From assembly GCF_016863555.1 (NCBI RefSeq), contig NZ_BOPC01000022.1, forward strand, positions 62,001-126,000: a stretch of 64,000 bases of DNA, read 5' to 3'. Under the pieces are notes generated by a model. The model did not search any database. It worked only from the letters and a program-made list of their open reading frames with translations, and had not been told where the DNA came from. Numbering within the stretch: position 1 is the stretch's first letter; each line of letters starts with the position of its first letter. Below are positions 46,879 to 56,595 of the stretch, one piece after another. This DNA is from Micromonospora qiuiae. GTDB taxonomy: Bacteria > Actinomycetota > Actinomycetes > Mycobacteriales > Micromonosporaceae. The position numbers and the translations under genes were made by a program.

Positions 46879-47307
46879 GTGGAGCGACACATCCGGAAGG
46901 CACATCAGCCAATTTGGCTTCAACCGTACGACCCGGCCGACTCGCCGGGGCCGATCCCGTCGGTGATCGAGCGGTTCCGCCGATGCCCGGGCCCCGACCA
47001 GCCGCAGCCGTCGGAGGCGGAGATCGAGGCGGCCCGCTACACGGTGGTACTGGTGTCACCGGAGGCTGCCGAAGCGCTCGGCGACGACCGGGGCGAGGCC
47101 GGCCTGCACCTGTTCCGCGACACGGACTGGGACCACTACCCGGCCCACCTGGACGACGCCGTGAAGCTGATCGAGGAGGCGTGCGGCGAACGGGTGACGC
47201 TGACCGAGCACCACTCCGACCTGACCTACTGGACCGCAATCGACTGCGTTTCCTCGGTACGGCGGTGTCCAAGCGGTCGGGACACCGCCGTCACGGCGAA
47301 ACGGTGA
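46879..47307 (+). CDS. Hypothetical protein
   Basis: 142 residues, GTG at 46879 with AGGAG 7 bases upstream. Soluble and acidic, with a run that looks like a small alpha/beta domain (ARYTVVLVSPEAAEALGDDRGEAGLHLFRDTDWDHYPAHLDDAVKLIEEACGERV). No family recognised. It is convergent with paaE (12-base gap) and divergent from the orphan DUF397 gene. Coding statistics look real; function unknown. Confidence 0.6.
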   Translation: MERHIRKAHQPIWLQPYDPADSPGPIPSVIERFRRCPGPDQPQPSEAEIEAARYTVVLVSPEAAEALGDDRGEAGLHLFRDTDWDHYPAHLDDAVKLIEEACGERVTLTEHHSDLTYWTAIDCVSSVRRCPSGRDTAVTAKR

Positions 47308-47319
47308 CGCAAACGCGGG

Positions 47320-48534
47320 TCACGCGTCGTAGTCGATGGTGAGGGTGTCGGTGAGCGGGCTGGACTGGCAGGTCAGGACATAGCCGGCGGCCACCTCGTC
47401 CGGCTCCAAGGCGTAGTTGCGGGCCATCGTCACCTCGCCGGTGACCACCTTCGCCTTGCAGGTCGAGCAGACCCCGCCCTTGCAGGCGTACGGCAGCTCG
47501 CTGCGGACCTTCAGCGCCGCGTCCAGCACCCGCTCGTCCCGGCGCATGGTGAAGTTCGACGAGCGTCCGTCCAGCACGATCGTCACGTCCGTGCCGCTGA
47601 TCGCCTCATCGGGGCGGCGGACCGGCTCCGGCGGGGCGTCGACGTGGAACAGCTCCGTGTGCACCGCCGACTCCGCCACGCCCCGCGCGGTCAGCACCGC
47701 GCGAGCGTCCACCACCATCCCGTACGGGCCGCAGAGGAACCATTCCTCGATCGCGTCGCCGGGCACGATGGTGTCCAGTAGCCGGCCCAGCCGCTCGGCA
47801 TCGATCCGGCCCGACAGCAGGGGTGACTCGCCCTGCTCGCGGGAGAGCACGTGCACCAGATGCAGCCGGGCCGGGTAGCGGTCCTTCAGGTCGGCCAGTT
47901 CCTCGGCGAACATCACGCTGTTGACCGTGCGGTTGCCGTACACCAGGGTGAAGGTGCTGGCCGGCTCGACGGCCAGGACAGTGGCGACCAGCGACAGCAC
48001 CGGCGTGATGCCGGAACCGGCGACGACCGCGCCGTAGCGGCGGACCCGGTCCGGCCGGTACGCCGTGGTGAAGTGCCCCAGCGGCGGCAGCACCTCGACG
48101 GTGTCTCCGCACCGCAGCGCCTTGCAGGCGAAGGAGGAAAAGGCCCCGCCGGGAATCTCCCGCACACCGATCCGCAGCCGGCCGTGTCGGGCCAACTCGT
48201 CGGGGGTGGAGCAGATGGAGTACGAGCGGCGCACGTCCTCGCCACCGGAACCCGCGGTGCCGCCCGTGCTGGCACTGTCGGCGGTGCCGCCCGTGCCGGT
48301 GGCACCCGTGGCGGCGGTGCCGGCGAGGCTGTCCGCACCGGTCGTGCCGCCGGCTCCGACGGGCAGGCGCACCGTCAGGTGCTGGCCGGCGCGGAACGCG
48401 AAGGCCGGACGCAGCTCCTCGGGCACCGCGAAGGTGATCGCGACGGCATCGGAGGTGAGCCGGTCCACGGCGGTGACGGGCAGCGGATGGAACACCGGCC
48501 GGCGGCGGACCGGGCGGGTGATGGTGACAGTCAC
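47320..48534 (-). CDS. paaE: Phenylacetyl-CoA epoxidase reductase subunit, with low-complexity insert
   Basis: 404 residues, GTG overlapping the paaD stop (GTGA). FAD/NAD(P)H reductase domain (FRAGQHLTVRLPV, VRRSYSICS, GSGITPVLSL, FLCGPYGMV) and a C-terminal plant-type [2Fe-2S] ferredoxin (YACKGGVCSTCKAKV, later LTC). It feeds electrons to the PaaA diiron centre. Residues about 60-99, between a beta strand and the FAD-binding RxYS, are a Gly/Thr/Ala/Ser run not found in typical PaaE, near where a loop would be. Confidence 0.93.
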   Translation of the reverse strand: MTVTITRPVRRRPVFHPLPVTAVDRLTSDAVAITFAVPEELRPAFAFRAGQHLTVRLPVGAGGTTGADSLAGTAATGATGTGGTADSASTGGTAGSGGEDVRRSYSICSTPDELARHGRLRIGVREIPGGAFSSFACKALRCGDTVEVLPPLGHFTTAYRPDRVRRYGAVVAGSGITPVLSLVATVLAVEPASTFTLVYGNRTVNSVMFAEELADLKDRYPARLHLVHVLSREQGESPLLSGRIDAERLGRLLDTIVPGDAIEEWFLCGPYGMVVDARAVLTARGVAESAVHTELFHVDAPPEPVRRPDEAISGTDVTIVLDGRSSNFTMRRDERVLDAALKVRSELPYACKGGVCSTCKAKVVTGEVTMARNYALEPDEVAAGYVLTCQSSPLTDTLTIDYDA

Positions 48535-49007
48535 AGCGTCTTCACCTGGTCGAAGGGTTCGGAGCATGCGCGGCAGCGCCAGAGTGCCTTGCACGCGGTG
48601 GAGCCGAAGCGGCTGAGCTGCTCGGTCTCCGGCGAGCCGCAGCGGGGGCAACGGACGGACAGAGTCAACGGTACGACCCCGTCGCGCCGGACCGGGGCCG
48701 GCGGGGCGGTGCCGGCGGCGGCCAGCTTGGCCCGCCCGGCGTCGGTGATCCAGTCGGTGCTCCAGGCTGGGCTGTGCACCGTACGCACCTCGGCGTCGGG
48801 GTGACCGGCGGCGGCCAGCGCGCGCCGGATATCGGCCCGGATGACGTCCATCGCCGGGCAGCCGGTGTAGGTGGGGGTGATGGTCACCACGACCCGGCCC
48901 GTCACCGGGTCCTCCTCGACTGCTCGCAGGATGCCGAGATCGGCGATGGTGACCACCCGGATCTCCGGATCCACCACCGCCGCCACCACCTGGAAAGCGT
49001 TGCTCAC
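48531..49007 (-). CDS. paaD: Phenylacetyl-CoA epoxidase subunit PaaD
   Basis: 158 residues from the GTG at 49007, which overlaps the paaC stop. DUF59/MIP18-like N-terminal domain (VVDPEIRVVTIADLGILRAV, TYTGCPAMDVI) and a C-terminal four-Cys element (CPRCGSPETEQLSRFGSTACKALWRCRAC). It assists Fe-S or diiron assembly of the Paa monooxygenase. Confidence 0.95.
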   Translation of the reverse strand: MSNAFQVVAAVVDPEIRVVTIADLGILRAVEEDPVTGRVVVTITPTYTGCPAMDVIRADIRRALAAAGHPDAEVRTVHSPAWSTDWITDAGRAKLAAAGTAPPAPVRRDGVVPLTLSVRCPRCGSPETEQLSRFGSTACKALWRCRACSEPFDQVKTL

Positions 49008-49729
49008 CAGCGTGCCCCGGGATGGGCGCGGTGCAGCACCTGCATCTCCGCGAGCAGGTACGACAGGTGTTCGGTGTGCACTCCGTCCCGCCCGCCGGCC
49101 GGTGTCCAGCCGGACTGCGGCGCGGCGAGCGTGGCCTCGGCGAGCACGGCGGCGACGGTGGCGTCGAATTCGCCCCGCAGGGTGGCCGGGTCGACCGGTG
49201 CCTCCGGCTGCGCGGCGAACAACTCGTGGACGTACGGCCAGACCTGGTCGATGCCGGCCTGCATCCGCCGGTGCGACTCCTCGGTCCCGTCGCCCAGCCG
49301 CTTCACCCAGAGCGCCGCGTGGTCCAGGTGGTACGCGGACTCCTTGCGTGCTTTGCCGCCGATCGCAGCCAGCCGCTCGTCGGCACAGCCGGCCAACGCG
49401 GTGTAGAGCGGAAGCTGGTACGCCGACAGGGCGAGCAGCTTCGCCATGGTCACCGCGAAGTCGCCGTTGGGCAGCTCGACCAGCAGGCAGTTGCGGAACT
49501 CGCGGTCGTCGCGGAGAAACGCCAGCGCATCCTCGTCCCGGCCGGCGCCCTCCAGCTCGCCCGCGTACGTCAGCAGGAGCCGCGCCGAGCCGAGCTGGTC
49601 GAGGGCGATGTTGGCCAGCGCGATGTCCTCCTCCATCTCCGGCGCCCGGGTGGTCCACTCGGCCAGCCGCTGCGCCGCGATCAGCGCGTCGTCGCCGAGA
49701 GCGAGGGTGAAGGCGAAGGGACCGCTCAC
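49004..49729 (-). CDS. paaC: Phenylacetyl-CoA epoxidase structural subunit PaaC
   Basis: 241 residues, GTG start. Ferritin-like fold relative of PaaA that lacks diiron activity but scaffolds the PaaAC heterodimer. Family signs: GDDALIAAQRLAEWTTRAPEMEEDIALANIALDQLGSARLLL and KARKESAYHLDHAALWVKRLGDGTEES. A 55-base gap separates it from paaB. Confidence 0.94.
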   Translation of the reverse strand: MSGPFAFTLALGDDALIAAQRLAEWTTRAPEMEEDIALANIALDQLGSARLLLTYAGELEGAGRDEDALAFLRDDREFRNCLLVELPNGDFAVTMAKLLALSAYQLPLYTALAGCADERLAAIGGKARKESAYHLDHAALWVKRLGDGTEESHRRMQAGIDQVWPYVHELFAAQPEAPVDPATLRGEFDATVAAVLAEATLAAPQSGWTPAGGRDGVHTEHLSYLLAEMQVLHRAHPGARW

Positions 49730-49784
49730 AGGGCCATCTCCGTTCGCGACCGCGGGGCTCGCAAACCTGGCTCACTCCTCGCGC

Positions 49785-50072
49785 TCACAGGTGGGCTGCC
49801 CCTTCTGGCACCTCGTAGAAGGTGGGGTGGCGGTAGACCTTGTCGGCAGCCGGGTCGAAGAAGGCGTCCTTCTCGTCCGGGCTGGAGGCGGTGATCGCGC
49901 CCGCCGGCACCACCCAGATCGACACTCCCTCCTGGCGACGCGTGTAGACATCGCGGGCGTTGCGCAGGGCGACCTCGGCGTCGGGCGCGTGCAGACTGCC
50001 GACGTGGCTGTGCGCGAGCCCGCGCCGGGCCCGGACGAAGACCTCCCAGAGAGGTGAGGATTCCTGACTCAC
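49785..50072 (-). CDS. paaB: Phenylacetyl-CoA epoxidase subunit PaaB
   Basis: 95 residues from the GTG at 50072, overlapping the paaA stop (GTGA). Short family protein with [38 protein letters not shown], the PaaB signature. It bridges PaaAC dimers and is needed for activity. Confidence 0.95.
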   Translation of the reverse strand: MSQESSPLWEVFVRARRGLAHSHVGSLHAPDAEVALRNARDVYTRRQEGVSIWVVPAGAITASSPDEKDAFFDPAADKVYRHPTFYEVPEGAAHL

Positions 50073-51124
50073 GCCGTTACCTTCTCCCTGCTCCGCTGCT
50101 TTGCCGCGTACGCCGCGGCGGCCTCGCGTACCCAGGCGCCCTCGGTGTGGGCGCGCCGGCGGTGGGCCATCCGCTGCCGGTTGCACGGCCCGTCACCGGA
50201 GATGACCCGCATCAGCTCGTCGTAGTCGGGCTGCGTGAAGTCGTACGCGCCCCGCTCGTCGTTCCAGCGCAGATCCGGGTCGGGGATGGTCAGCCCGAGC
50301 ACCTCCGCCTGGCCGACGCACATGTCGACGAAGCGCTGGCGCAACTCGTCGTTGGAGAAGCGCTTGATCTTCCAGGCCATCGACTGGGCGGAGTGGGTGG
50401 AGTCGCTGTCCGGGGGGCCGAACATGGCCAACGACGGGTACCACCAGCGGTCCACCGCGTCCTGCGCCATCGCCTTCTGCGCCGGGGTGCCGTGCGCCAG
50501 GGTGTGCAGGAGTTCGTAGCCCTGCCGCTGGTGGAACGACTCCTCCTTGCAGACCCGGATCATGGCGCGGGCGTACGGGCCGTACGAGCAGCGACAGAGC
50601 GGGACTTGGTTGACGATCGCCGCGCCGTCCACCAGCCACCCGATGGCACCGACGTCGGCCCAGGTGAGGGTGGGGTAGTTGAAGATCGAGCTGTACTTCT
50701 GTCGACCGTCCAGCAGGAGCTCGACCAGTTCGTCCCGGCTGACGCCGAGGGTCTCGGCGGCGGCGTAGAGGTAGAGGCCGTGGCCCGCCTCGTCCTGTAC
50801 CTTGGCCAGCAGGATCGCCTTGCGCTTGAGCGACGGGGCACGGCTGATCCAGTTCCCCTCCGGCTGCATGCCGATGATCTCCGAGTGGGCGTGCTGGGCG
50901 ATCTGCCGGATCAGCGTCCGGCGGTAGCGCTCCGGCATCCAGTCGCGCGGCTCGATCTTCTGGTCGGCGGCGATGATCTCAGCGAAGTAGGCGGCCAAAT
51001 CCGCGCCCGGGTCGGCCGCGCCGCGATCCCGCTCCGCAGCGGCGCGCAGCGCCGCCTCCGCAGCCTCGACCTCGCTGAGCAGATCGCCGGGCACGTCCTC
51101 GCCCGGGGAATCATTGCCGTACAT
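50069..51124 (-). CDS. paaA: Phenylacetyl-CoA 1,2-epoxidase catalytic subunit
   Basis: 351 residues, ATG start; first gene of paaABCDE. Diiron ligands sit in two ExxH motifs, [12 protein letters not shown] and [11 protein letters not shown]. It epoxidises the ring of phenylacetyl-CoA using O2 and electrons from PaaE. The later pathway genes (paaF, G, H, J, K, Z) are not in the window. Two direct repeats upstream may be regulator half sites. Confidence 0.96.
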   Translation of the reverse strand: MYGNDSPGEDVPGDLLSEVEAAEAALRAAAERDRGAADPGADLAAYFAEIIAADQKIEPRDWMPERYRRTLIRQIAQHAHSEIIGMQPEGNWISRAPSLKRKAILLAKVQDEAGHGLYLYAAAETLGVSRDELVELLLDGRQKYSSIFNYPTLTWADVGAIGWLVDGAAIVNQVPLCRCSYGPYARAMIRVCKEESFHQRQGYELLHTLAHGTPAQKAMAQDAVDRWWYPSLAMFGPPDSDSTHSAQSMAWKIKRFSNDELRQRFVDMCVGQAEVLGLTIPDPDLRWNDERGAYDFTQPDYDELMRVISGDGPCNRQRMAHRRRAHTEGAWVREAAAAYAAKQRSREKVTA

Positions 51125-51485
51125 GCCCTTAGTGTTACAGCTGAGACATAAACATGCCAGGGGGTGTCACAGCATTAGAAGAGCGCAGATCGTCACCATC
51201 CAGTAGCCTGCTGTAGCTCCACCTCGCTATGACTTGGGTCACCAGAAGGCGGCGAATCCTCGCAACCAACGCATAGCGGCCGGTTGTCCCGCCTTGACGG
51301 CGATTTGCCCGGTGCCGGATCCTGACGCGTCGCCAATCCGCACGTAGACTTCCCACGTCATACCGATCGGCTGAAGACGATTGCCGGGCTGACCGGCTTC
51401 CCCCTTGGTCCGAGGCGATCCCCACCGGTCAGTCCTGGCAGCAAGCCGGTCCCCCCGGCCCTGAATATCTGGAGCTCACCCGCTC
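51125..51485. promoter_or_regulatory. Divergent promoter region with GTGTnACAGC repeats
   Basis: No gene seen. Two 10-base direct repeats, GTGTTACAGC (51132-51141) and GTGTCACAGC (51164-51173), lie 32 bases apart, about three helical turns, just upstream of paaA. Each holds a TGTnACA palindrome. They could bind a Paa repressor. The rest separates paaA from the divergent surface-hydrolase pair. Confidence 0.45.
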
Positions 51486-52463
51486 ATGCGATCTCGCGTG
51501 ATCCTGGTGTTCGCCGTCACGGCGGTCCTGCTCGGCGGCGCCATGCTGGTGCCGGCGGCGTACGCCCGGCTCTCCGCCGGCGCGGCGGCCGCCCGCCAGG
51601 AGACCGTCGCCGTGCCCACCCCCGAGCCTCCGCCGCCACCGACCCTCGCAGCCGGCAAAGTCTCGGTGAACTTCAAGGGTGAGTTCTTCTCCTGGGCGCT
51701 GATGGAACGCGAGTCGGGCAAGATCTCCGGCTCCAAGAACCTGGCCGACACCAGTTCGACCGAATCGATGATCAAGGCCTGGATCGTCGCCGACTACCTG
51801 CGCCAACTCGGCGACAAGGAGCCGCCGGAGTCGTTGAAGAAGGCGGCCAGCCGGGCCATCCGGGACAGCGACGACGAGGCCACCAACCGCGTCTACTCGG
51901 CCGCCGGCGGCTCGTACGCGGTGCCAGCCGGCGGCAAGCTCGGGCCGGTGATGCAACGGGCGATCAAAATCTGCGACCTCACCGACACCAAGCGGGGCAA
52001 CGTCCCCGGCTACGAGGGTTGGTGGAGCTTCACCCAGATGTCTCCGCGCGACGCTGTTCGGCTCGGCGACTGCATCGCCGACGGCAAGGCCGCCGGCCGG
52101 AAGTGGACCAAGTGGGTGCTCGCCGAGATGAGCAAGGTACGCGGCAGCACCGCCGCCTCGGACCAGCATCTTCAATCCGGCGGCGGCAGGTGGGGCATCA
52201 TCGACGGTCTACCCGAGTCGATCACCAGTCAGGGTCCGGTGAGCATCAAGAACGGTTGGACGCCCCTCAACTACGACGGCAACTGGCACGTCAACTGCCT
52301 CGCAGTGACTGAGAAGTGGAGTCTCGCAGTGATGCTGCGTTACCCGCAGAGCAGCGGGCTCGACTACGGATCGGACGTCTGCGCCAGTGTCGCGTCCCAA
52401 CTCGTGACCCCACAGCCCGGCGGCGCCCTCAAGGTGCCGCAGCCGCCGATCGGGAAGCTCTGA
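51486..52463 (+). CDS. Secreted beta-lactamase-fold serine hydrolase, paralog 1
   Basis: 325 residues. N-terminal membrane anchor or signal (VILVFAVTAVLLGGAMLVPAAYA), a Pro-rich linker, then a penicillin-binding/class A-like domain: SxxK as S94-MI-K97, SDx as S128-D129-D130 (the usual third residue is Asn), and KxG as K255-N256-G257. No clear class A Glu166 loop. Four cysteines (ICDL, GDC, VNC, DVC) are kept in the next gene and could pair outside the cell. It overlaps that gene by TGATG. Substrate unknown: peptidoglycan or a beta-lactam sensor role are both possible. Confidence 0.8.
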   Translation: MRSRVILVFAVTAVLLGGAMLVPAAYARLSAGAAAARQETVAVPTPEPPPPPTLAAGKVSVNFKGEFFSWALMERESGKISGSKNLADTSSTESMIKAWIVADYLRQLGDKEPPESLKKAASRAIRDSDDEATNRVYSAAGGSYAVPAGGKLGPVMQRAIKICDLTDTKRGNVPGYEGWWSFTQMSPRDAVRLGDCIADGKAAGRKWTKWVLAEMSKVRGSTAASDQHLQSGGGRWGIIDGLPESITSQGPVSIKNGWTPLNYDGNWHVNCLAVTEKWSLAVMLRYPQSSGLDYGSDVCASVASQLVTPQPGGALKVPQPPIGKL

Positions 52464-53404
52464 TGGCCGCCCGGGGCCGCGGCGGCCGTGAGGGCGAGAC
52501 ATCACCGTTACGTCTCATCGCCATCGCCTGCGTGCTGATCGGACTGGTCCTGGTCTCGTTGCGTCTGTTGCCCGGTTCGCCGTTCGAATCCACCGCCGTT
52601 GCCGATTGGGGTCGGGGGGAGTCACCGGCCGGGCGCACCGGCAGCCTCACCGACCGCAGCAGCCGGCCGTCGCCGTCGCCGAGTCCGTCGCCCGAGCCCG
52701 AACCGCTGCCGTTCGAAGCGAAGAAGCTCGACCTGGACATCGACGGTTGGTACGGCTGGAGCGTCCTGGACCGACGCTCAGGTGAGATCATCGGCTCGAA
52801 GAACATGGCCGAGACCAACACCACCGCATCCTTGATCAAGGCCTGGATCGTGGCGGACTACCTGCGTCGCACCGCCGACGCCGGGCAGACCCCGAGCAAC
52901 GCGAAGCTGGACGACCTGACGAGGATCATCAGGGACAGCGACAACGAACGTACGGAGCAGCTCTACACCCAGATCGGCCGGTCCGCCTCGATCAAACGGC
53001 TGCTGTCGATCTGCGACCTGACCGACAGCAAGGTCTCCAGCGATCTCGGCTGGAGCCGTACCGAATTGTCCCCCCGTGACACCGCCCGGCTCGGCAACTG
53101 CATCGCCGAGGGCACCGCCGCCGGCCCGAAGTGGACCAAGTGGCTGCTCAACGAGATGCGGCTGGTACGCGGGGCCGGCGACTTCGGCATCCGCAAGGCG
53201 TTCCCGGCCGCCCAGGCCAAGAAGATCGCCATCAAGAACGGTTGGGTCGACCGCACACGGGAGCAGGAGATCCACGTCAACTGCCTCGCCATCGGCGACA
53301 CCTGGACGATGGGCGTGATGCTCCGCTACCCCATCAACAAGGGCTACCAGTACGGCATGGACAACTGCCAAACCATCACCGAGTCCCTCCTCACCCGCCC
53401 CTAA
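52463..53404 (+). CDS. Secreted beta-lactamase-fold serine hydrolase, paralog 2
   Basis: 313 residues, ATG sharing a base with the previous stop. One N-terminal membrane helix (LRLIAIACVLIGLVLVSLRLL) and a Pro/Ser linker lead to a domain clearly homologous to paralog 1: S123-LI-K126, S159-D160-N161 (intact SDN here) and K258-N259-G260. The same cysteines are kept. The duplicated pair is translationally coupled, so the two likely act together, perhaps as a heterodimer at the cell surface. Annotators may call these hypothetical. Confidence 0.8.
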   Translation: MAARGRGGREGETSPLRLIAIACVLIGLVLVSLRLLPGSPFESTAVADWGRGESPAGRTGSLTDRSSRPSPSPSPSPEPEPLPFEAKKLDLDIDGWYGWSVLDRRSGEIIGSKNMAETNTTASLIKAWIVADYLRRTADAGQTPSNAKLDDLTRIIRDSDNERTEQLYTQIGRSASIKRLLSICDLTDSKVSSDLGWSRTELSPRDTARLGNCIAEGTAAGPKWTKWLLNEMRLVRGAGDFGIRKAFPAAQAKKIAIKNGWVDRTREQEIHVNCLAIGDTWTMGVMLRYPINKGYQYGMDNCQTITESLLTRP

Positions 53405-53619
53405 CCCCTTCCCCTTCCCCACCCCCACCACCCCGCCCTCCCCCTCCCCCTCTTCCCCCTCCCCTTGCCCGCCGATCTTGCACTTTCCGTCGCCGCATTT
53501 AGGGCATAAGCCGCGTAACGGCGACCCAAAGTGCAAGATCGCGGGGCAGGGAGGCGGGGGTAAGGGGTGGGGGTGGGGGTGGGGGTGGGGGGGTGGGGGT
53601 GGGGGGGTGGGGTGGATGG
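53405..53619. other. C-rich/G-rich convergent spacer
   Basis: Long C-runs on the left (53405-53470) and long G-runs (53541-53640) on the right flank a palindromic element. The G-runs (many GGGG tracts separated by T or TGG) could form G-quadruplexes on the plus strand. No gene seen. Confidence 0.6.
53473..53541. repeat. Palindromic intergenic element, copy 1
   Basis: 14-bp perfect outer stem (53473-53486 with 53528-53541), then a 2x2 mismatch and a 6-bp inner stem (53489-53494 with 53520-53525), around a 25-base loop. The outer arm (CGATCTTGCACTTT) recurs at 61304. Both copies lie between convergent genes, so they probably act as bidirectional terminators or are a mobile palindrome. Confidence 0.8.
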
Positions 53620-54504
<885 letters not shown>

Positions 54505-55791
54505 TCAGCGGGCCGGCACTGAAGTGGCCAACCCCGCAGCCGGCGACATCGCGGCGACACGGCTCCGTTCGAGCCGGATCGCCCGCCGAACCGGCCGGAC
54601 GAAGCCGAGCAGCACCAGCAGCCCGGCCACCCCGCAGCCGACGATCAGCGGCCGGGGCTCGTTCACCTCCAGCAGCAGCCCGCCGATGAGGTAACCGACC
54701 ATCGCCGCGCCCTGCACGGCCGCGCCGATCGCGGCGAAAGCGCGTCCGCGTACGGCCTCCGGCACCCGCCGGGCCACCACCACGTTGTGAAAGACGTTGT
54801 CGCCGCCATTGCACACGCCGCCGAGCAACCAGATCGGCACCAGCAGCAGCGCCACCGGCACCGTCACCGAGACCAGCACCATCACGCAGCAGCCGGCCAG
54901 CAGGAGCAGACCGCCCTGGATCAGGGTGGCGTCGTCGGTGAACCGCCGGGCCAGCCGGGCGAAGATCCAGGCACCGCAGAGCATGCCCAGCGTCCAGGCC
55001 CCGGTCACCAGGCCGTAGACGGCGGCGGAGGCGCCGAGGGTCTCCCGGATGTAGAAGACCTCGACAACGTTGATCGCCCCAACCGCCGAAACCACCCCGG
55101 CCAGGGTGGCCACCATCGCCACCAGCAGTGGGTCCCGGCGCAACCGCCAGTTGGCCGCGCTCGCATCCGCAACGGCCGGCATCGAGGTGTCAGCCGATAC
55201 CGATGTGGCAGGCCGGGCGCCGCCCCGACGAGTGCGGATGAGCAGCCCGGCGACCACGAGCGCGAGGTAGCTCACCGCGCCCACCAACAGCGGCACCCGA
55301 CTGCCGAACCACCCCACCAGGAAACCGGCCAGGGCCGGACCGGCGAGCGCGCCCAGCATGCCGGCGGTCTGGTTGAGCGCGACCGCCCGAGGCAGGTCGA
55401 CGGGACGCACCATCGCGGGGATCAGGGCGGAGAGCACCGGCTGGGTGACCGCCAGGCCGGTGGCGAGCAGCGCGACCAGGCCGATGACCAGCAGCGGGTG
55501 CCCGGCGTACGCCAGGTTGAGGCAGATCACCGACTGGGCCAGGCCGGCACTGGTCAGCAGGATCCGGCTGTCCACCCGATCGGCGAGCCGCCCGGTCAAC
55601 GGGGCGAACAGCACCAGCGGCAGGGTGGCCGCCAGCAACACCCCGGCGACGGCGATGCCACCGGCACCAGCCGCCTGGAGGGTCAGCGTCAGCGTGCTGG
55701 CGGCGAGGAAGTCGCCGCATGTGGCGATGCCCCGGGCGGCGGTGGCGAGGCCGACGTCCGACCAGCGCGATCCGCCAGATATGAAAGACAT
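54505..55791 (-). CDS. MFS efflux transporter
   Basis: 428 residues, ATG at 55791. Twelve hydrophobic helices with the A-like loop GRLADRVDSRILL after helix 2 and a central basic loop (IRTRRGGARPA). Resembles the MFS group of drug or macrolide exporters of the MefA-type. Directly downstream of an ArsR-type regulator gene (40-base gap), the usual set-up for substrate-induced efflux. Substrate unknown. Confidence 0.88.
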   Translation of the reverse strand: MSFISGGSRWSDVGLATAARGIATCGDFLAASTLTLTLQAAGAGGIAVAGVLLAATLPLVLFAPLTGRLADRVDSRILLTSAGLAQSVICLNLAYAGHPLLVIGLVALLATGLAVTQPVLSALIPAMVRPVDLPRAVALNQTAGMLGALAGPALAGFLVGWFGSRVPLLVGAVSYLALVVAGLLIRTRRGGARPATSVSADTSMPAVADASAANWRLRRDPLLVAMVATLAGVVSAVGAINVVEVFYIRETLGASAAVYGLVTGAWTLGMLCGAWIFARLARRFTDDATLIQGGLLLLAGCCVMVLVSVTVPVALLLVPIWLLGGVCNGGDNVFHNVVVARRVPEAVRGRAFAAIGAAVQGAAMVGYLIGGLLLEVNEPRPLIVGCGVAGLLVLLGFVRPVRRAIRLERSRVAAMSPAAGLATSVPAR

Positions 55792-55802
55792 ACTTCGAAA
55801 GT
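55792..55802 (-). promoter_or_regulatory. Palindrome at the MFS start
   Basis: ACTT-CGA-AAGT, an 11-base dyad touching the MFS start codon, in the 40-base gap after the ArsR-type gene. It could be a repressor site or just leader sequence. Confidence 0.3.
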
Positions 55803-55831
55803 AATGCTTCACATCTGGTCGATACAAGCCC

Positions 55832-56413
55832 TCAGTCCAGCGGCAGCGCCTTGTACTGGATCGCCACCCGGCGGGCACCCGGCGGCGGATCGGTCCGGCT
55901 CCGCTTGCGATACGGCCGCAGCACCTCCAGCACCGCGCGGTTCACCTCGGCCAACTCCTCGGCCGTGAGCAGCAGCAACGACTCGCTGAGCATCGAGTTC
56001 CGATACCACTCCTCCGGCTCGTCCGGCGCCCGACGCAACCAGTCGCGGCTGCGCTCCAGCTCGCGAGCCAGAAAGACCTCGACGAGGCTCCGCTCGGCCT
56101 CGCGGGTCGACGGGGCGGCAGCCTGGCCGGCGTCGATCGTCCACGACTGCACCGTGCTGCGCCACAACCGTTCCCGGGCATCCCCCCGGCTCGGCGCCGC
56201 CTCCACCAGCCCGAACCGGGCCAGCGCCCGGAGGTGGTAGCTGGTCGCGCTCGGGGACAACCCCGCCACCTCGGCACACTCGGTGGCGGTCACCGCGCCT
56301 TCGGTCGTCGCGAGATGTTCCATGATCGCGAGCCGGGCCGGATGGGCGAGCGCCCGCAGCGTCTGCGGGTCGCTGATCGTCACCCGGGGCAGCTCGGGGT
56401 GGGCCTCCGTCAT
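55832..56413 (-). CDS. ArsR-family winged-helix regulator
   Basis: 193 residues, ATG at 56413 preceded by GAGGAG. N-terminal winged helix (TLRALAHPARLAIMEHLATTEGAVTATECAEVAGLSPSATSYHLRALARFGLVEAA), then a helical C-terminal half of about 110 residues without the CxCxxC metal motif. It is likely a ligand- rather than metal-responsive repressor of the MFS gene downstream. Confidence 0.9.
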   Translation of the reverse strand: MTEAHPELPRVTISDPQTLRALAHPARLAIMEHLATTEGAVTATECAEVAGLSPSATSYHLRALARFGLVEAAPSRGDARERLWRSTVQSWTIDAGQAAAPSTREAERSLVEVFLARELERSRDWLRRAPDEPEEWYRNSMLSESLLLLTAEELAEVNRAVLEVLRPYRKRSRTDPPPGARRVAIQYKALPLD

Positions 56414-56595
56414 CTCCTCATGATCCCTGCTCAGGAAGAGAATGCGGTTGCCGGCGCCGCTGCGCGGAGTAGGATTCCCCGTCGCCTGACGGCCGCGGTG
56501 AGCACGCACCGCAGCGGACGTCCCCGCGCCGGGCGACGGCCAACCGCCCCCGGACACGCGAGCGAACAACAGAAACCTCCGTGAGGAATCGCATC

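Noticed and set aside
51135..51425. 96-residue minus-strand frame upstream of paaA
   Set aside because: Lies across the divergent promoter region, Arg/Ser-rich with no family resemblance.
56414..56595. Rifampicin-associated element before the HelR-like gene
   Set aside because: I looked for the expected GC-rich 19-base dyad and did not find one.
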